Below are positions 1 to 5,625 of a stretch of 5,625 nt of DNA, piece by piece; within the stretch, counting starts at the first letter, position 1; the number at the start of each line of letters is the position of its first letter. Both the position numbers and the translations under genes were made by a program. This stretch comes from Clostridiales bacterium. Its GTDB lineage: Bacteria > Bacillota > Clostridia > Lachnospirales > Lachnospiraceae. The notes beneath the pieces are model-generated. The model worked only from the letters and a program-made list of their open reading frames with translations, did no database searches and was not told the DNA's origin. The stretch covers positions 1 through 5,625 of the forward strand of contig JAATEU010000464.1 of the NCBI GenBank assembly GCA_015655565.1, read 5' to 3'.

Positions 1-649
1 GCATAAGTCCCTGGGGATGAGAATAAACATTATGGATATACTTAACAGCGGTTCCGGGTAATCCTAACAGGGCATGTTCAATTTTTATTAAATGCTCTCC
101 AATGATATAATTATCGAATTCTACAAGGAGATCATAAATATCCGAAATTCCGCCGGTAGAAGTATTTTCAATGGGAAGTACACCGTAATCCGCTTTCCCT
201 TCTTTGACTGCCTGCATGACTTTCTTAAAGGAAGGAGCGTAAAACCGGTTGATATTCATTCCAAAGTACTCATCCATGGCCTGTTCAGTGTAAGAGCCCC
301 TTACACCAAAGCATACTGCCCTGGTTTTAGAATCCGTCTTAAGGTTATTAATTTCTTCAAAAGGTATCTCCTTACCTTTTCCACGAATTAAACCGTACTG
401 TAATTTACGGCTCATGGACATGAGCTGCATAAACAGTTCCTGTATACCATGTCTGTTGAAATCATTGCCGGCCATTTCTTTTAAAACACAAAGCTTCTCC
501 TGTTCCCTTTCCCTGTCGAACACCTTTTTTCCTGTCCGGATCTTATATTCCGCTATATTCTTAGCTAACTGCATTCTATGCTCGAACAATTCGACTATTT
601 TTTTATCAACCTTGTCAATTTCTTCTCTGCTCTGCTGTAAATCAATCAT
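1..649 (-). CDS. pheA: Bifunctional chorismate mutase / prephenate dehydratase (P-protein), 3' end cut off by window edge
   Basis: This enzyme makes phenylpyruvate from chorismate in two cytosolic steps, Claisen rearrangement to prephenate and then decarboxylative dehydration, for phenylalanine synthesis. The 216 visible residues begin with an AroQ-type chorismate mutase (about 1-90). The E. coli active-site set appears in register: R8, R25, K36, D45, R48, E49, S80 and Q84. The prephenate dehydratase domain starts near residue 110, with GVRGSYTEQA (115-124), the hallmark LPIENTSTGG (158-167) and SHPQG (210-214). The rest of that domain and any C-terminal regulatory ACT domain lie beyond the left edge, so feedback control by phenylalanine cannot be judged. 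The ATG at 649 has GGAG six bases upstream (656-659). The gene starts 39 bases after folBK on the same strand with no terminator between them, so it is probably the last visible gene of the folate operon. It has no in-window stop codon because it is truncated, not because it is broken. Confidence 0.95.
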   Translation of the reverse strand, partial: MIDLQQSREEIDKVDKKIVELFEHRMQLAKNIAEYKIRTGKKVFDREREQEKLCVLKEMAGNDFNRHGIQELFMQLMSMSRKLQYGLIRGKGKEIPFEEINNLKTDSKTRAVCFGVRGSYTEQAMDEYFGMNINRFYAPSFKKVMQAVKEGKADYGVLPIENTSTGGISDIYDLLVEFDNYIIGEHLIKIEHALLGLPGTAVKYIHNVYSHPQGLM

Positions 650-688
650 ATTATGCTCCAATCTGCCGTTATACGTATTCTTGTGATT

Positions 689-1507
689 CTATTCCGTCAA
701 AAAATCCTGGTATAATTGATAAACCGTCTTTCCATATATGGGATGAACTAAATTGGGTGCAATTTCACACATCGGTTTTAATACAAACTCCCTGTTTTTA
801 ATTTCAGGATGAGGTATTGTCAGCGTATCTGTTCTAATTACTTCATTATCATAATAAAGCATATCCAAATCAATGGTACGCGGCCCCCAATGTACGGTGC
901 GGACACGTTTTAACTTATTTTCGATTGTTTGGATGAATACTAATAATTCAGCGGGAGTCCTGATTGTTTTTAATTCCAATGCACCATTTAAGAAATCGTC
1001 CTGCTCCACCCCGCCAACCGGGGCAGTAATAATAAACGGAGAAACTTTGGTGACTCTGCACATATCATCTGCCTTTATTAGCTCAATTGCACTATTTAAA
1101 TTATTTTCCTTATCTCCGATATTCGAACCAAGGCTTAAGTAAACAAGGTGCCACTCCCTTTCCATTGCCACGGATACCGTTTCCAGCGGCAGCAGTATAG
1201 GAGCCCAGGGTTTTTTTACTTCTAATTGGATCTTCTCAATAATTGGGAAGTTAACCAATATTTTTCTGGCAAGATGTTCCGTTAAGGCTTCAATTAATTT
1301 AAAAGTATATTTTTCCATTTCACTTTTAATAAAATGACATACTTCCCCATAATTAACCGATTTTGCCAGGTCATCCGTACCGGATGCCGCCGACAAATCT
1401 GCATAGAGTGTCACTGAAACCAAAAATTTTTGTCCCAGTACATTTTCCTCCTTAAAAACACCATGATGGCTAAACACTTCAAGGTTTACTATTCTTATCT
1501 GATCCAT
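689..1507 (-). CDS. folBK: Fused dihydroneopterin aldolase / HPPK (FolB-FolK)
   Basis: This fusion catalyses two consecutive folate steps: dihydroneopterin to 6-hydroxymethyl-7,8-dihydropterin plus glycolaldehyde (FolB), then ATP-dependent pyrophosphorylation (FolK). With the ATG start it has 272 residues. The aldolase domain covers about 1-118. It has FSHHGVF near 12-18, E21, YGEV (53-56), E73 in LIEALTEHLA, and K99 in VKKPWAPI, which aligns with the catalytic lysine of S. aureus DHNA. The HPPK domain follows from about 121, with YLSLGSNIGD (123-132) and WGPRTIDLD (207-215), whose two aspartates (213, 215) bind magnesium; HPEIKNREFVLKPM follows. The residue before that Trp is His, where E. 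coli has Arg. A TTG six bases upstream (1513) is in frame, but its spacing to the Shine-Dalgarno is far too short. The ATG gives the usual FolB opening, MDQIRI. The gene sits 18 bases after folP and 39 before pheA. Fusion of these two domains is well known, and each is close to its usual length. Confidence 0.96.
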   Translation of the reverse strand: MDQIRIVNLEVFSHHGVFKEENVLGQKFLVSVTLYADLSAASGTDDLAKSVNYGEVCHFIKSEMEKYTFKLIEALTEHLARKILVNFPIIEKIQLEVKKPWAPILLPLETVSVAMEREWHLVYLSLGSNIGDKENNLNSAIELIKADDMCRVTKVSPFIITAPVGGVEQDDFLNGALELKTIRTPAELLVFIQTIENKLKRVRTVHWGPRTIDLDMLYYDNEVIRTDTLTIPHPEIKNREFVLKPMCEIAPNLVHPIYGKTVYQLYQDFLTE

Positions 1508-1514
1508 CCGCAAA

Positions 1515-1522
1515 CACCTCTC
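1515..1522 (-). promoter_or_regulatory. Shine-Dalgarno that fixes the folBK start at 1507
   Basis: GAGAGGTG on the minus strand ends seven bases before the ATG at 1507. The in-frame TTG at 1513 lies only one base beyond it and so cannot be used efficiently from this site. Confidence 0.8.
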
Positions 1523-1525
1523 ATT

Positions 1526-2338
1526 TTATTTATGCTCCCGCAATATGGCTTCCGTCATCTTAACAGCCCTGTAATTCGCCAGCACATCATGAACCCTTAT
1601 AATACCGCACCTTTTCATGACTCCCATAACCGTAGTTGCAATCGTACCCTCCAGCCGGTTGTTCACAGGTACATCCAGGGTAAGACCAATCACGGATTTT
1701 CTTGAAGTGCCTAATAAAATGGGCAGGCCAAGCCGGTGCAGCTCTTCCAACCGGTTCATTAAAATCAGGTTCATCTCATAGGTTTTAGCAAACCCAATAC
1801 CCGGATCCACAATCAGCTTATCCCTTTTTATACCGGCTTTTAAGCCAATATCAATACTCTCCTGCAAATCGGAAATGATATCTGCCATATAATTTTTATA
1901 TACCGCTTCTTTTCTGTTATGCATAATGCAGGCAGGCACATTGTATTTTTGGATTACACCGGCCATATTGCCGTCGTATTTTAATCCCCATATATCATTA
2001 ATCATATCCGCACCGGTTTCAGCTGCGGACTGTGCGACTTTGCTCTTACAGGTATCTATTGATATTGGTATGTTAAAATGTTTTTTAAGCTCTTTAATTA
2101 CCGGTACAACCCGGTTAATTTCTTCTTCCTCCGATACCTGAATATAATCCGGCCTTGTGGATTCTCCGCCCACATCTATAATATCAACACCTTCCGCTTC
2201 CATTTGCCCGGCGTGTTTCAAGGCCTCCGTGACCGTACTATATCTGCCCCCATCTGAAAAAGAATCCGGTGTCACGTTAAGTATTCCCATTATATAAGTT
2301 TGTTCCTTAAATTTAAACTCTTTATTTCCTATAATCAT
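1526..2338 (-). CDS. folP: Dihydropteroate synthase
   Basis: This TIM-barrel enzyme condenses 6-hydroxymethyl-dihydropterin pyrophosphate with p-aminobenzoate to give 7,8-dihydropteroate, and it is the sulfonamide target. It has 270 residues, a normal length. All signature loops are present in order: GILNVTPDSFSDGG (18-31), VGGESTRP (56-63), SIDTCKSKVA (93-102), INDIWGL (113-119), MHNR (139-142), VDPGIGFAKT (177-186), LGTSRKSVIG (209-218) and RVHDV (248-252). N21, D95, N114, D178, K214, R248 and H250 line up with E. coli N22, D96, N115, D185, K221, R255 and H257. F27 and P63, at the positions where sulfonamide-resistance changes are known (E. coli F28 and P64), carry the sensitive-type residues, so nothing here suggests a resistance allele. 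The ATG is preceded by GGAG at 2344-2347, which begins only two bases after the folE stop codon, so translational coupling to folE is likely. The gene ends in TAA. Confidence 0.98.
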   Translation of the reverse strand: MIIGNKEFKFKEQTYIMGILNVTPDSFSDGGRYSTVTEALKHAGQMEAEGVDIIDVGGESTRPDYIQVSEEEEINRVVPVIKELKKHFNIPISIDTCKSKVAQSAAETGADMINDIWGLKYDGNMAGVIQKYNVPACIMHNRKEAVYKNYMADIISDLQESIDIGLKAGIKRDKLIVDPGIGFAKTYEMNLILMNRLEELHRLGLPILLGTSRKSVIGLTLDVPVNNRLEGTIATTVMGVMKRCGIIRVHDVLANYRAVKMTEAILREHK

Positions 2339-2349
2339 ACTGGCTCCAT

Positions 2350-2901
2350 TTACTTTATCAGTTGGAAAAAGGTATTTCTTTTTTCGTAATTATTTTCAAA
2401 TTCTCCTCTGCACAGGAAGGTTGTTGTTATGGTTCCGGGTTTTTGGACACCCCGCATGGTCATACACATATGTTCCGCTTCCAGTAATACAATTACTCCC
2501 TTGGGTTTCAGATATTTCATAATAGTATCTGCTATCTGGGCCGTGAGCTGTTCCTGTATCTGAGGCCTCCTGGCAAAAGTTTCAACGGTTCTTGCCAGCT
2601 TACTAAGCCCTGCTACCCTGCCATCCGGTATATATCCGATATATGCCTTCCCATAAAAAGGCAGTAAATGATGTTCACAAACGGAATAGAAAGGGATATC
2701 CTTTTCTATTATAATTTCATTATTAATGGCTGTAAAGGTTTTATTCAAATACACATTTGCATCCCGGTTCAGGCCGCCGAATATTTCTTCACACATTTTC
2801 GCAATTCTCCCGGGTGTATCATAAAGACCTTCCCGGTTCACATCTTCCCCTATTCCCTCTAAAAAAAGCTTCACTGCTTCCTCAATTTTTTTATGATCCA
2901 T
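2350..2901 (-). CDS. folE: GTP cyclohydrolase I (FolE1)
   Basis: This homodecameric cytosolic enzyme opens GTP to 7,8-dihydroneopterin triphosphate plus formate, the committing step of folate synthesis. Its 183 residues match a short bacterial FolE without N-terminal extension. The zinc ligands are visible as C75 and H78 in CEHHLLPFYG (75-84) and C146 in EHMCMTMRGV (143-152). Other family blocks are GLYDTPGRIAKM (25-36), GLSKLARTVETFARRPQIQE (98-117) and KPGTITTTFLCRG (154-166). The CEHH motif and the GTP-binding blocks make it type I and separate it from the FolE2 family. The ATG follows a near-perfect Shine-Dalgarno GGGAGG (2907-2912) with five bases between. folC ends 20 bases upstream and folP starts 11 bases downstream. 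Nothing is missing or unusual in the protein. Confidence 0.98.
   Translation of the reverse strand: MDHKKIEEAVKLFLEGIGEDVNREGLYDTPGRIAKMCEEIFGGLNRDANVYLNKTFTAINNEIIIEKDIPFYSVCEHHLLPFYGKAYIGYIPDGRVAGLSKLARTVETFARRPQIQEQLTAQIADTIMKYLKPKGVIVLLEAEHMCMTMRGVQKPGTITTTFLCRGEFENNYEKRNTFFQLIK
2708..2736 (-). promoter_or_regulatory. Possible internal promoter inside folE
   Basis: On the minus strand TTTACA (2736-2731, five of six consensus bases) is followed after exactly 17 bp by TATAAT (2713-2708). It lies inside the folE coding sequence and would give extra transcription of folP, folBK and pheA. AT-rich coding DNA produces such matches by chance, and a weaker match (TTTAAA, 17 bp, TATAAT) occurs at 2317-2289 in folP, so this is only a candidate. 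Confidence 0.25.
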
Positions 2902-2906
2902 TATTT

Positions 2907-2912
2907 CCTCCC
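2907..2912 (-). promoter_or_regulatory. Strong Shine-Dalgarno of folE
   Basis: GGGAGG, preceded by AAA, lies five bases before the folE ATG within the 20-base folC-folE gap. It is one of the two best ribosome sites in the window (with that of folC) and points to efficient translation of the committing enzyme. Confidence 0.85.
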
Positions 2913-2921
2913 TTTTGCATT

Positions 2922-4268
2922 TTAAGACAAAGCTTCGCCTAATTCATCATATACTTCTTTCAAATAGGATAAAGAACCAAAGGCGATTATTACGTCTTCC
3001 TCACCGGCAGCTTCACAGGCCAGTTTAACAGCCTTTGAAACTGTTTTTGCATCTATAACCCGGCTGCAGTATTTTCCTGCAGTTTCAGCTAATTTATCAG
3101 ACTGTAATCCACGCATTGTATCAGGTGTGATAGTAAATATTTTATCTGCATAGATTCCCGTATGTTTTAATATGGCATCATAATTCTTATCTGCCAGTAC
3201 TCCCAGGATAAATAATATTCTCCGGTTGGGAAAATATATATTAATATTCTTCCCCAGGGAAATAGCCGCATCCTCATTATGAGCACCGTCTAAGATAAAT
3301 ACCGGTTTCTTCGTAACTAATTCAAAACGGCCTCTCCACCTTGTACAGGATAAACCCTTACGTATATCTTTTTCTGATATATGATATCCAAGAGCTTTCA
3401 GGGCATCGGCAGCTAAAATTGCCGTCACTGCATTCTTAACCTGATTTTCACCCAGCAGTTTTATTTTCAACTGCTCCCTGCCTTTATAGGTAAAAATTGT
3501 TCCGTCTGTTCCCAGTGCATCAATTTTTATTTTATTAAAATCAGCTGTGGTTAAGACCGCACCCTTTTGTTCACAAACCGCTTCTATAACCTTCCTTGCT
3601 TCTGCTTTCTGTTCATAAGAAACAACCTGAATACCGGGTTTTATAATGCCTGCCTTCTCTGCTGCTATCTGCTTTAAGGTATTCCCCAATATATGCATGT
3701 GGTCCATACCGATGGAGGTGATTACGGCACATTCCGTGGCAGTTATTACATTGGTAGCATCTAATCTTCCTCCCATGCCGGCTTCCAATACCGCCAGGCT
3801 GCAGTTTTCCCTGACAAAATATAACAGGGCCATGGCTGTTTCGATTTCAAATACGGTAGGGTGCGGCATTCCGTTTCCTGTCATCTCCACGCATACCTGC
3901 TTTATTTTATCAATGCAGTCCGCAATATCCGTTTCACCAATGTACTTCGTGATAACCGGATTATTATTTCCTTTTACCGGGCTATTATCTTCTTTTATAT
4001 CCCCGGCAACCGAAATCTGTATCTTTTCCTGATAGCAGAAGACCGACGGAGAGATATACCGGCCTGCCCGGTACCCGGCGGCCGCCAATATATTGGAAAT
4101 ATAGGCTGCCGTAGAACCTTTGCCGTTGGTTCCTGCTATATGGACAAATTTCAAATGGTTTTGCGGATTGCCTAAACCCTCCATTAATGCCCTCATGCTC
4201 TCTAAGCCCAATACACAGCCGTACTGTCCGCAGGACTTAAGAAATTGGGAAGCTTCTTTATAAGTCAT
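2922..4268 (-). CDS. folC: Bifunctional dihydrofolate synthase / folylpolyglutamate synthase
   Basis: This Mur-ligase-family ATP-dependent enzyme adds L-glutamate to dihydropteroate, giving dihydrofolate, and then builds the polyglutamate tail that retains folates in the cell. With the preferred ATG it has 448 residues. The P-loop is AGTNGKGS (45-52). It is followed by SPSVFCYQEKI (73-83), PTVFEIETAMALLYF (137-151), LEAGMGGRLDATNV (161-174), TSIGMDHMHILG (184-195), EKAGIIKPG (204-212; this lysine is the carbamylated one in characterised relatives), LLGENQVKNA (271-280), TRWRGRFE (309-316) and LDGAHNEDAA (326-335). Presence beside folP implies it must at least act as the dihydrofolate synthase; the second activity is inferred from the family. 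Residues about 86-109 form a polar insertion not seen in most homologues I know. A GTG at 4295 is also in frame, but it overlaps the methyltransferase gene and lacks a Shine-Dalgarno. The gene ends in TAA, 20 bases before folE. Confidence 0.97.
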   Translation of the reverse strand: MTYKEASQFLKSCGQYGCVLGLESMRALMEGLGNPQNHLKFVHIAGTNGKGSTAAYISNILAAAGYRAGRYISPSVFCYQEKIQISVAGDIKEDNSPVKGNNNPVITKYIGETDIADCIDKIKQVCVEMTGNGMPHPTVFEIETAMALLYFVRENCSLAVLEAGMGGRLDATNVITATECAVITSIGMDHMHILGNTLKQIAAEKAGIIKPGIQVVSYEQKAEARKVIEAVCEQKGAVLTTADFNKIKIDALGTDGTIFTYKGREQLKIKLLGENQVKNAVTAILAADALKALGYHISEKDIRKGLSCTRWRGRFELVTKKPVFILDGAHNEDAAISLGKNINIYFPNRRILFILGVLADKNYDAILKHTGIYADKIFTITPDTMRGLQSDKLAETAGKYCSRVIDAKTVSKAVKLACEAAGEEDVIIAFGSLSYLKEVYDELGEALS

Positions 4269-4276
4269 TATAACAG

Positions 4277-4282
4277 CCTCCC
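4277..4282 (-). promoter_or_regulatory. Shine-Dalgarno that fixes the folC start at 4268
   Basis: GGGAGG on the minus strand lies eight bases before the ATG at 4268 and shares a base with the TAG stop of the upstream methyltransferase. The longer in-frame GTG at 4295 has no comparable site and would add nine residues outside the usual FolC opening. The overlap of stop and ribosome site suggests translational coupling. Confidence 0.85.
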
Positions 4283-5502
4283 TATCTTTCATCACAAACC
4301 TGGAAAATGAAAAACTTTAAATAATAAGATTCCTCAGCGGACCAAAGTATGGGATGATCCGGTGCCTGAGTCCTGTATTCCACCTGCCTCAGTCTTTTTC
4401 TTGTATTTTTAGCAGCCTGGCCCAGCGTATCAGAAAATAATTCCGGTGTCATGAAATGAGAACAGGAACAGGTAGCCAAATAACCGCCGTTCCTTAACAG
4501 TTTCATGGCACGCAGGTTTATTTCCCGGTAACCCTTTATTGCATTTTTTATGGAGTTTCTTGATTTTGTAAAAGCAGGAGGATCCAATATGATAACGTCA
4601 AACTTTTTGTCCTGCTTCTCCAATTCCGGCAATAATTCAAACACGTCCGCACACCTGAAATGTACCGTATCCTGCAAACCATTCAGGAGTGCATTTTCCT
4701 CTGCCTGCTTAATTCCCAATTCGGAGGCATCCACTCCAATTACATTTTTTGCCCCGGCCAATCCCGCATTCAAGGCAAAAGAACCGGTATGGGTAAAGCA
4801 ATCCAGCACATCCGCACCCCGGCATAACTTTTTAATGGCTTCCCTGTTATATTTTTGATCCAGGAAAAACCCGGTTTTCTGTCCTTGTGCAATGTCTACC
4901 ATATATTTTACGCCATTTTCCACTATTTCAACTTTGGTATCAAAGGGTTCTCCGATAAATCCTTTCACCCGTTCCATGCCTTCCCTGCTTCGGATTTTAC
5001 CATCACTGCGCTCATAGACACCGCGGATTTTTATACCATCCTTATCCATGCAGGTTTTTAGAAGTTCTATGATGGTATCCTTCATACGTTCTATTCCCAG
5101 GGCTAAGGACTGCACTACTAAAACATGGGAAAATTTATCGATAACAATACCGGGAAGAAAATCCGCTTCACCGAATATAACACGGCAACTGCCGGTATCA
5201 ACTGTTTTTTTCCTGTATTCCCAGGCATCCTTTACTCTGCCATCCAAGAATTCCCTGTCAATCTCCTGACCTTTCATTCTCGACATTATTCTGACTGTTA
5301 TCTTGGAATTTGTATTGATAAAACCACATCCCATATAATAATCATCAAAATCATGAACAGCTATTATATCGCCATTTGTATAATCTCCTGTTATGGAATC
5401 TATTTCATTATCATACACCCACATCCCGCCGGATTTAAGTGTCCTTCCTTCACCTTTTTTTAACTTTACTGCCGCTTTATCCATAAGCTGTTTTTTCTCC
5501 AT
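4282..5502 (-). CDS. rlmI: RlmI-type PUA-domain SAM-dependent rRNA (cytosine-C5) methyltransferase
   Basis: A 406-residue protein of the RlmI/RlmK-like family (COG1092 type). The characterised E. coli member RlmI makes m5C1962 in 23S rRNA. An N-terminal PUA RNA-binding domain covers about 9-80 (VKLKKGEGRTLKSGGMWVY, then GCGFINTNSKITVRI). A linker domain carries the typical FGEADFLPGIVIDKF (110-124). The Rossmann methyltransferase domain has GQKTGFFLDQ (207-216), motif I DCFTHTGSFALNA (234-246), the SAM-ribose acidic residue in GVDAS (256-260), motif IV LDPPAFTKS (306-314) and TCSCSHF (344-350), which contains the presumed catalytic cysteine. Motif IV lacks the Pro-Cys of RsmB-type enzymes, as is normal in this family. 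The rRNA position is inferred, and m2G or another base cannot be excluded. The start is less certain than for its neighbours: no strong Shine-Dalgarno precedes the ATG at 5502, and a second in-frame ATG lies at 5484. The stop TAG touches the folC ribosome site, so coupled translation is likely. Confidence 0.9.
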   Translation of the reverse strand: MEKKQLMDKAAVKLKKGEGRTLKSGGMWVYDNEIDSITGDYTNGDIIAVHDFDDYYMGCGFINTNSKITVRIMSRMKGQEIDREFLDGRVKDAWEYRKKTVDTGSCRVIFGEADFLPGIVIDKFSHVLVVQSLALGIERMKDTIIELLKTCMDKDGIKIRGVYERSDGKIRSREGMERVKGFIGEPFDTKVEIVENGVKYMVDIAQGQKTGFFLDQKYNREAIKKLCRGADVLDCFTHTGSFALNAGLAGAKNVIGVDASELGIKQAEENALLNGLQDTVHFRCADVFELLPELEKQDKKFDVIILDPPAFTKSRNSIKNAIKGYREINLRAMKLLRNGGYLATCSCSHFMTPELFSDTLGQAAKNTRKRLRQVEYRTQAPDHPILWSAEESYYLKFFIFQVCDER

Positions 5503-5515
5503 TTTCTACAAAATG
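5500..5515 (-). promoter_or_regulatory. Small hairpin over the rlmI start codon
   Basis: The minus-strand sequence CATTTTGTAGAAAATG is a perfect 6-bp inverted repeat around a GTAG loop, and the 3' arm contains the start codon at 5502. The stem has a single G-C pair, so it would be weak. It could slightly reduce initiation at this ATG or be chance in AT-rich DNA. The symmetry is observed; the function is speculation. Confidence 0.25.
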
Positions 5516-5530
5516 TTCACTGCTGACACA

Positions 5531-5558
5531 ATTATACCATAGAAAGCAGGATTGTCAA
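5531..5558 (-). promoter_or_regulatory. Sigma-A promoter with extended -10 for the methyltransferase-folate operon
   Basis: On the minus strand a perfect -35 TTGACA (5558-5553) is followed after 16 bp by a perfect -10 TATAAT (5536-5531). The -10 is preceded by TGG, which gives the extended -10 TGn element. Transcription would start near 5524, so the leader before the ATG at 5502 is only about 20 nt. It is the only strong promoter seen in the window and lies directly upstream of the first gene. A 16-bp spacer is one short of ideal, but all twelve hexamer bases match. No operator, attenuator or riboswitch fits in this leader. Confidence 0.88.
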
Positions 5559-5625
5559 CGGAACTGTGCATAGGCTTTCCGCTTTTCGCTTATACTAAAA
5601 CCATGAAAAAATGTTTTTTAAGTGA

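Larger units (their letters stand above)
1..5558 (-). other. Putative operon rlmI-folC-folE-folP-folBK-pheA
   Basis: Six genes run head to tail on the minus strand with gaps of 13, 20, 11, 18 and 39 bases using the preferred starts. No stem-loop followed by a T-run was seen in any gap, and each downstream gene has its own ribosome site. One strong promoter precedes the first gene. Together this supports a single transcript, although secondary promoters are possible and the operon's end lies beyond the left edge. Confidence 0.75.

Noticed and set aside
92..686. Two plus-strand open frames of 99 and 90 codons near the left end
   Set aside because: They are antisense shadows of pheA, whose chorismate mutase and prephenate dehydratase motifs are clear on the minus strand.
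671..702. TTGACG (702-697) and TATAAC (676-671) as a promoter for pheA
   Set aside because: The spacing is 21 bp, too long for a sigma-A promoter, and at 17 to 18 bp no acceptable -10 is present.
1599..1788. Possible sulfonamide-resistance allele of folP
   Set aside because: The positions and loops I could compare with E. coli (F27, P63, conserved R and H) carry the usual sensitive-type residues and there is no loop insertion.
3646..4032. 128-codon open frame on the plus strand, antisense to folC
   Set aside because: It lies wholly inside a well-conserved gene, resembles no protein family I know, and has no ribosome site or promoter. The same holds for the other plus-strand frames in this window.
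5605..5620. A-run/T-run inverted repeat (AAAAAA TG TTTTTT) as a possible terminator
   Set aside because: The stem would be pure A-T with a two-base loop and no GC-rich core, so it does not look like an intrinsic terminator.
5603..5625. Plus-strand ATG with MKKCFLS at the right edge, which might begin a divergent gene with a signal peptide; TATACT lies at 5591-5596
   Set aside because: Only seven codons are visible, there is no Shine-Dalgarno, and no -35 fits. The AT-rich stretch is as likely to be non-coding.
1..5625. Mobile elements, CRISPR arrays, tRNA or rRNA genes, defence or biosynthetic islands
   Set aside because: The window is almost entirely filled by six intact housekeeping genes with uniform codon style. 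No direct-repeat arrays, transposase motifs or cloverleaf sequences were seen.

Overview
The window reads as an ordinary chromosomal stretch from a low-to-moderate GC Firmicute, most likely a clostridium of the Lachnospiraceae type. The evidence is AT-rich codon use, strong purine-rich Shine-Dalgarno sites (GGGAGG, GGAG), a textbook sigma-A promoter, a FolB-FolK fusion, and a fused chorismate mutase/prephenate dehydratase. The taxonomic guess comes from gene style, not from a database match. GC content was judged by eye and not counted.

All six genes lie on the minus strand, so the transcript runs from the right edge to the left. In transcription order they are: an RlmI-type PUA/SAM-dependent rRNA methyltransferase (5502-4282); folC (4268-2922); folE (2901-2350); folP (2338-1526); a fused folB-folK (1507-689); and pheA (649-1), which runs off the left edge with its 3' part missing. 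Intergenic gaps are 11 to 39 bases and no terminator is visible between genes. A perfect TTGACA / 16 bp / TATAAT promoter with an extended -10 (5558-5531) sits just ahead of the first gene. The simplest reading is one operon with a very short leader (about 20 nt), which leaves no room for a tetrahydrofolate riboswitch.

The middle four genes are most of the de novo folate pathway. FolE turns GTP into dihydroneopterin triphosphate. The FolB domain converts dihydroneopterin to 6-hydroxymethyl-dihydropterin, and the FolK domain pyrophosphorylates it. FolP joins it to p-aminobenzoate. FolC adds glutamate to give dihydrofolate and its polyglutamates. The phosphatase acting on dihydroneopterin triphosphate, the p-aminobenzoate genes and dihydrofolate reductase are not in the window. 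pheA links the operon to chorismate, the precursor shared by phenylalanine and p-aminobenzoate. The leading methyltransferase uses SAM, whose methyl group ultimately comes from folate one-carbon metabolism; this link is inference.

Every recognisable catalytic motif is intact in all genes. I found no mobile element, CRISPR array, RNA gene, frameshift or foreign-looking island, and no convincing novel system. The points worth a second look are modest: the operon composition at both ends, a FolC insertion, a hairpin over the first start codon, a possible internal promoter in folE, and start-codon corrections for folC and folBK.
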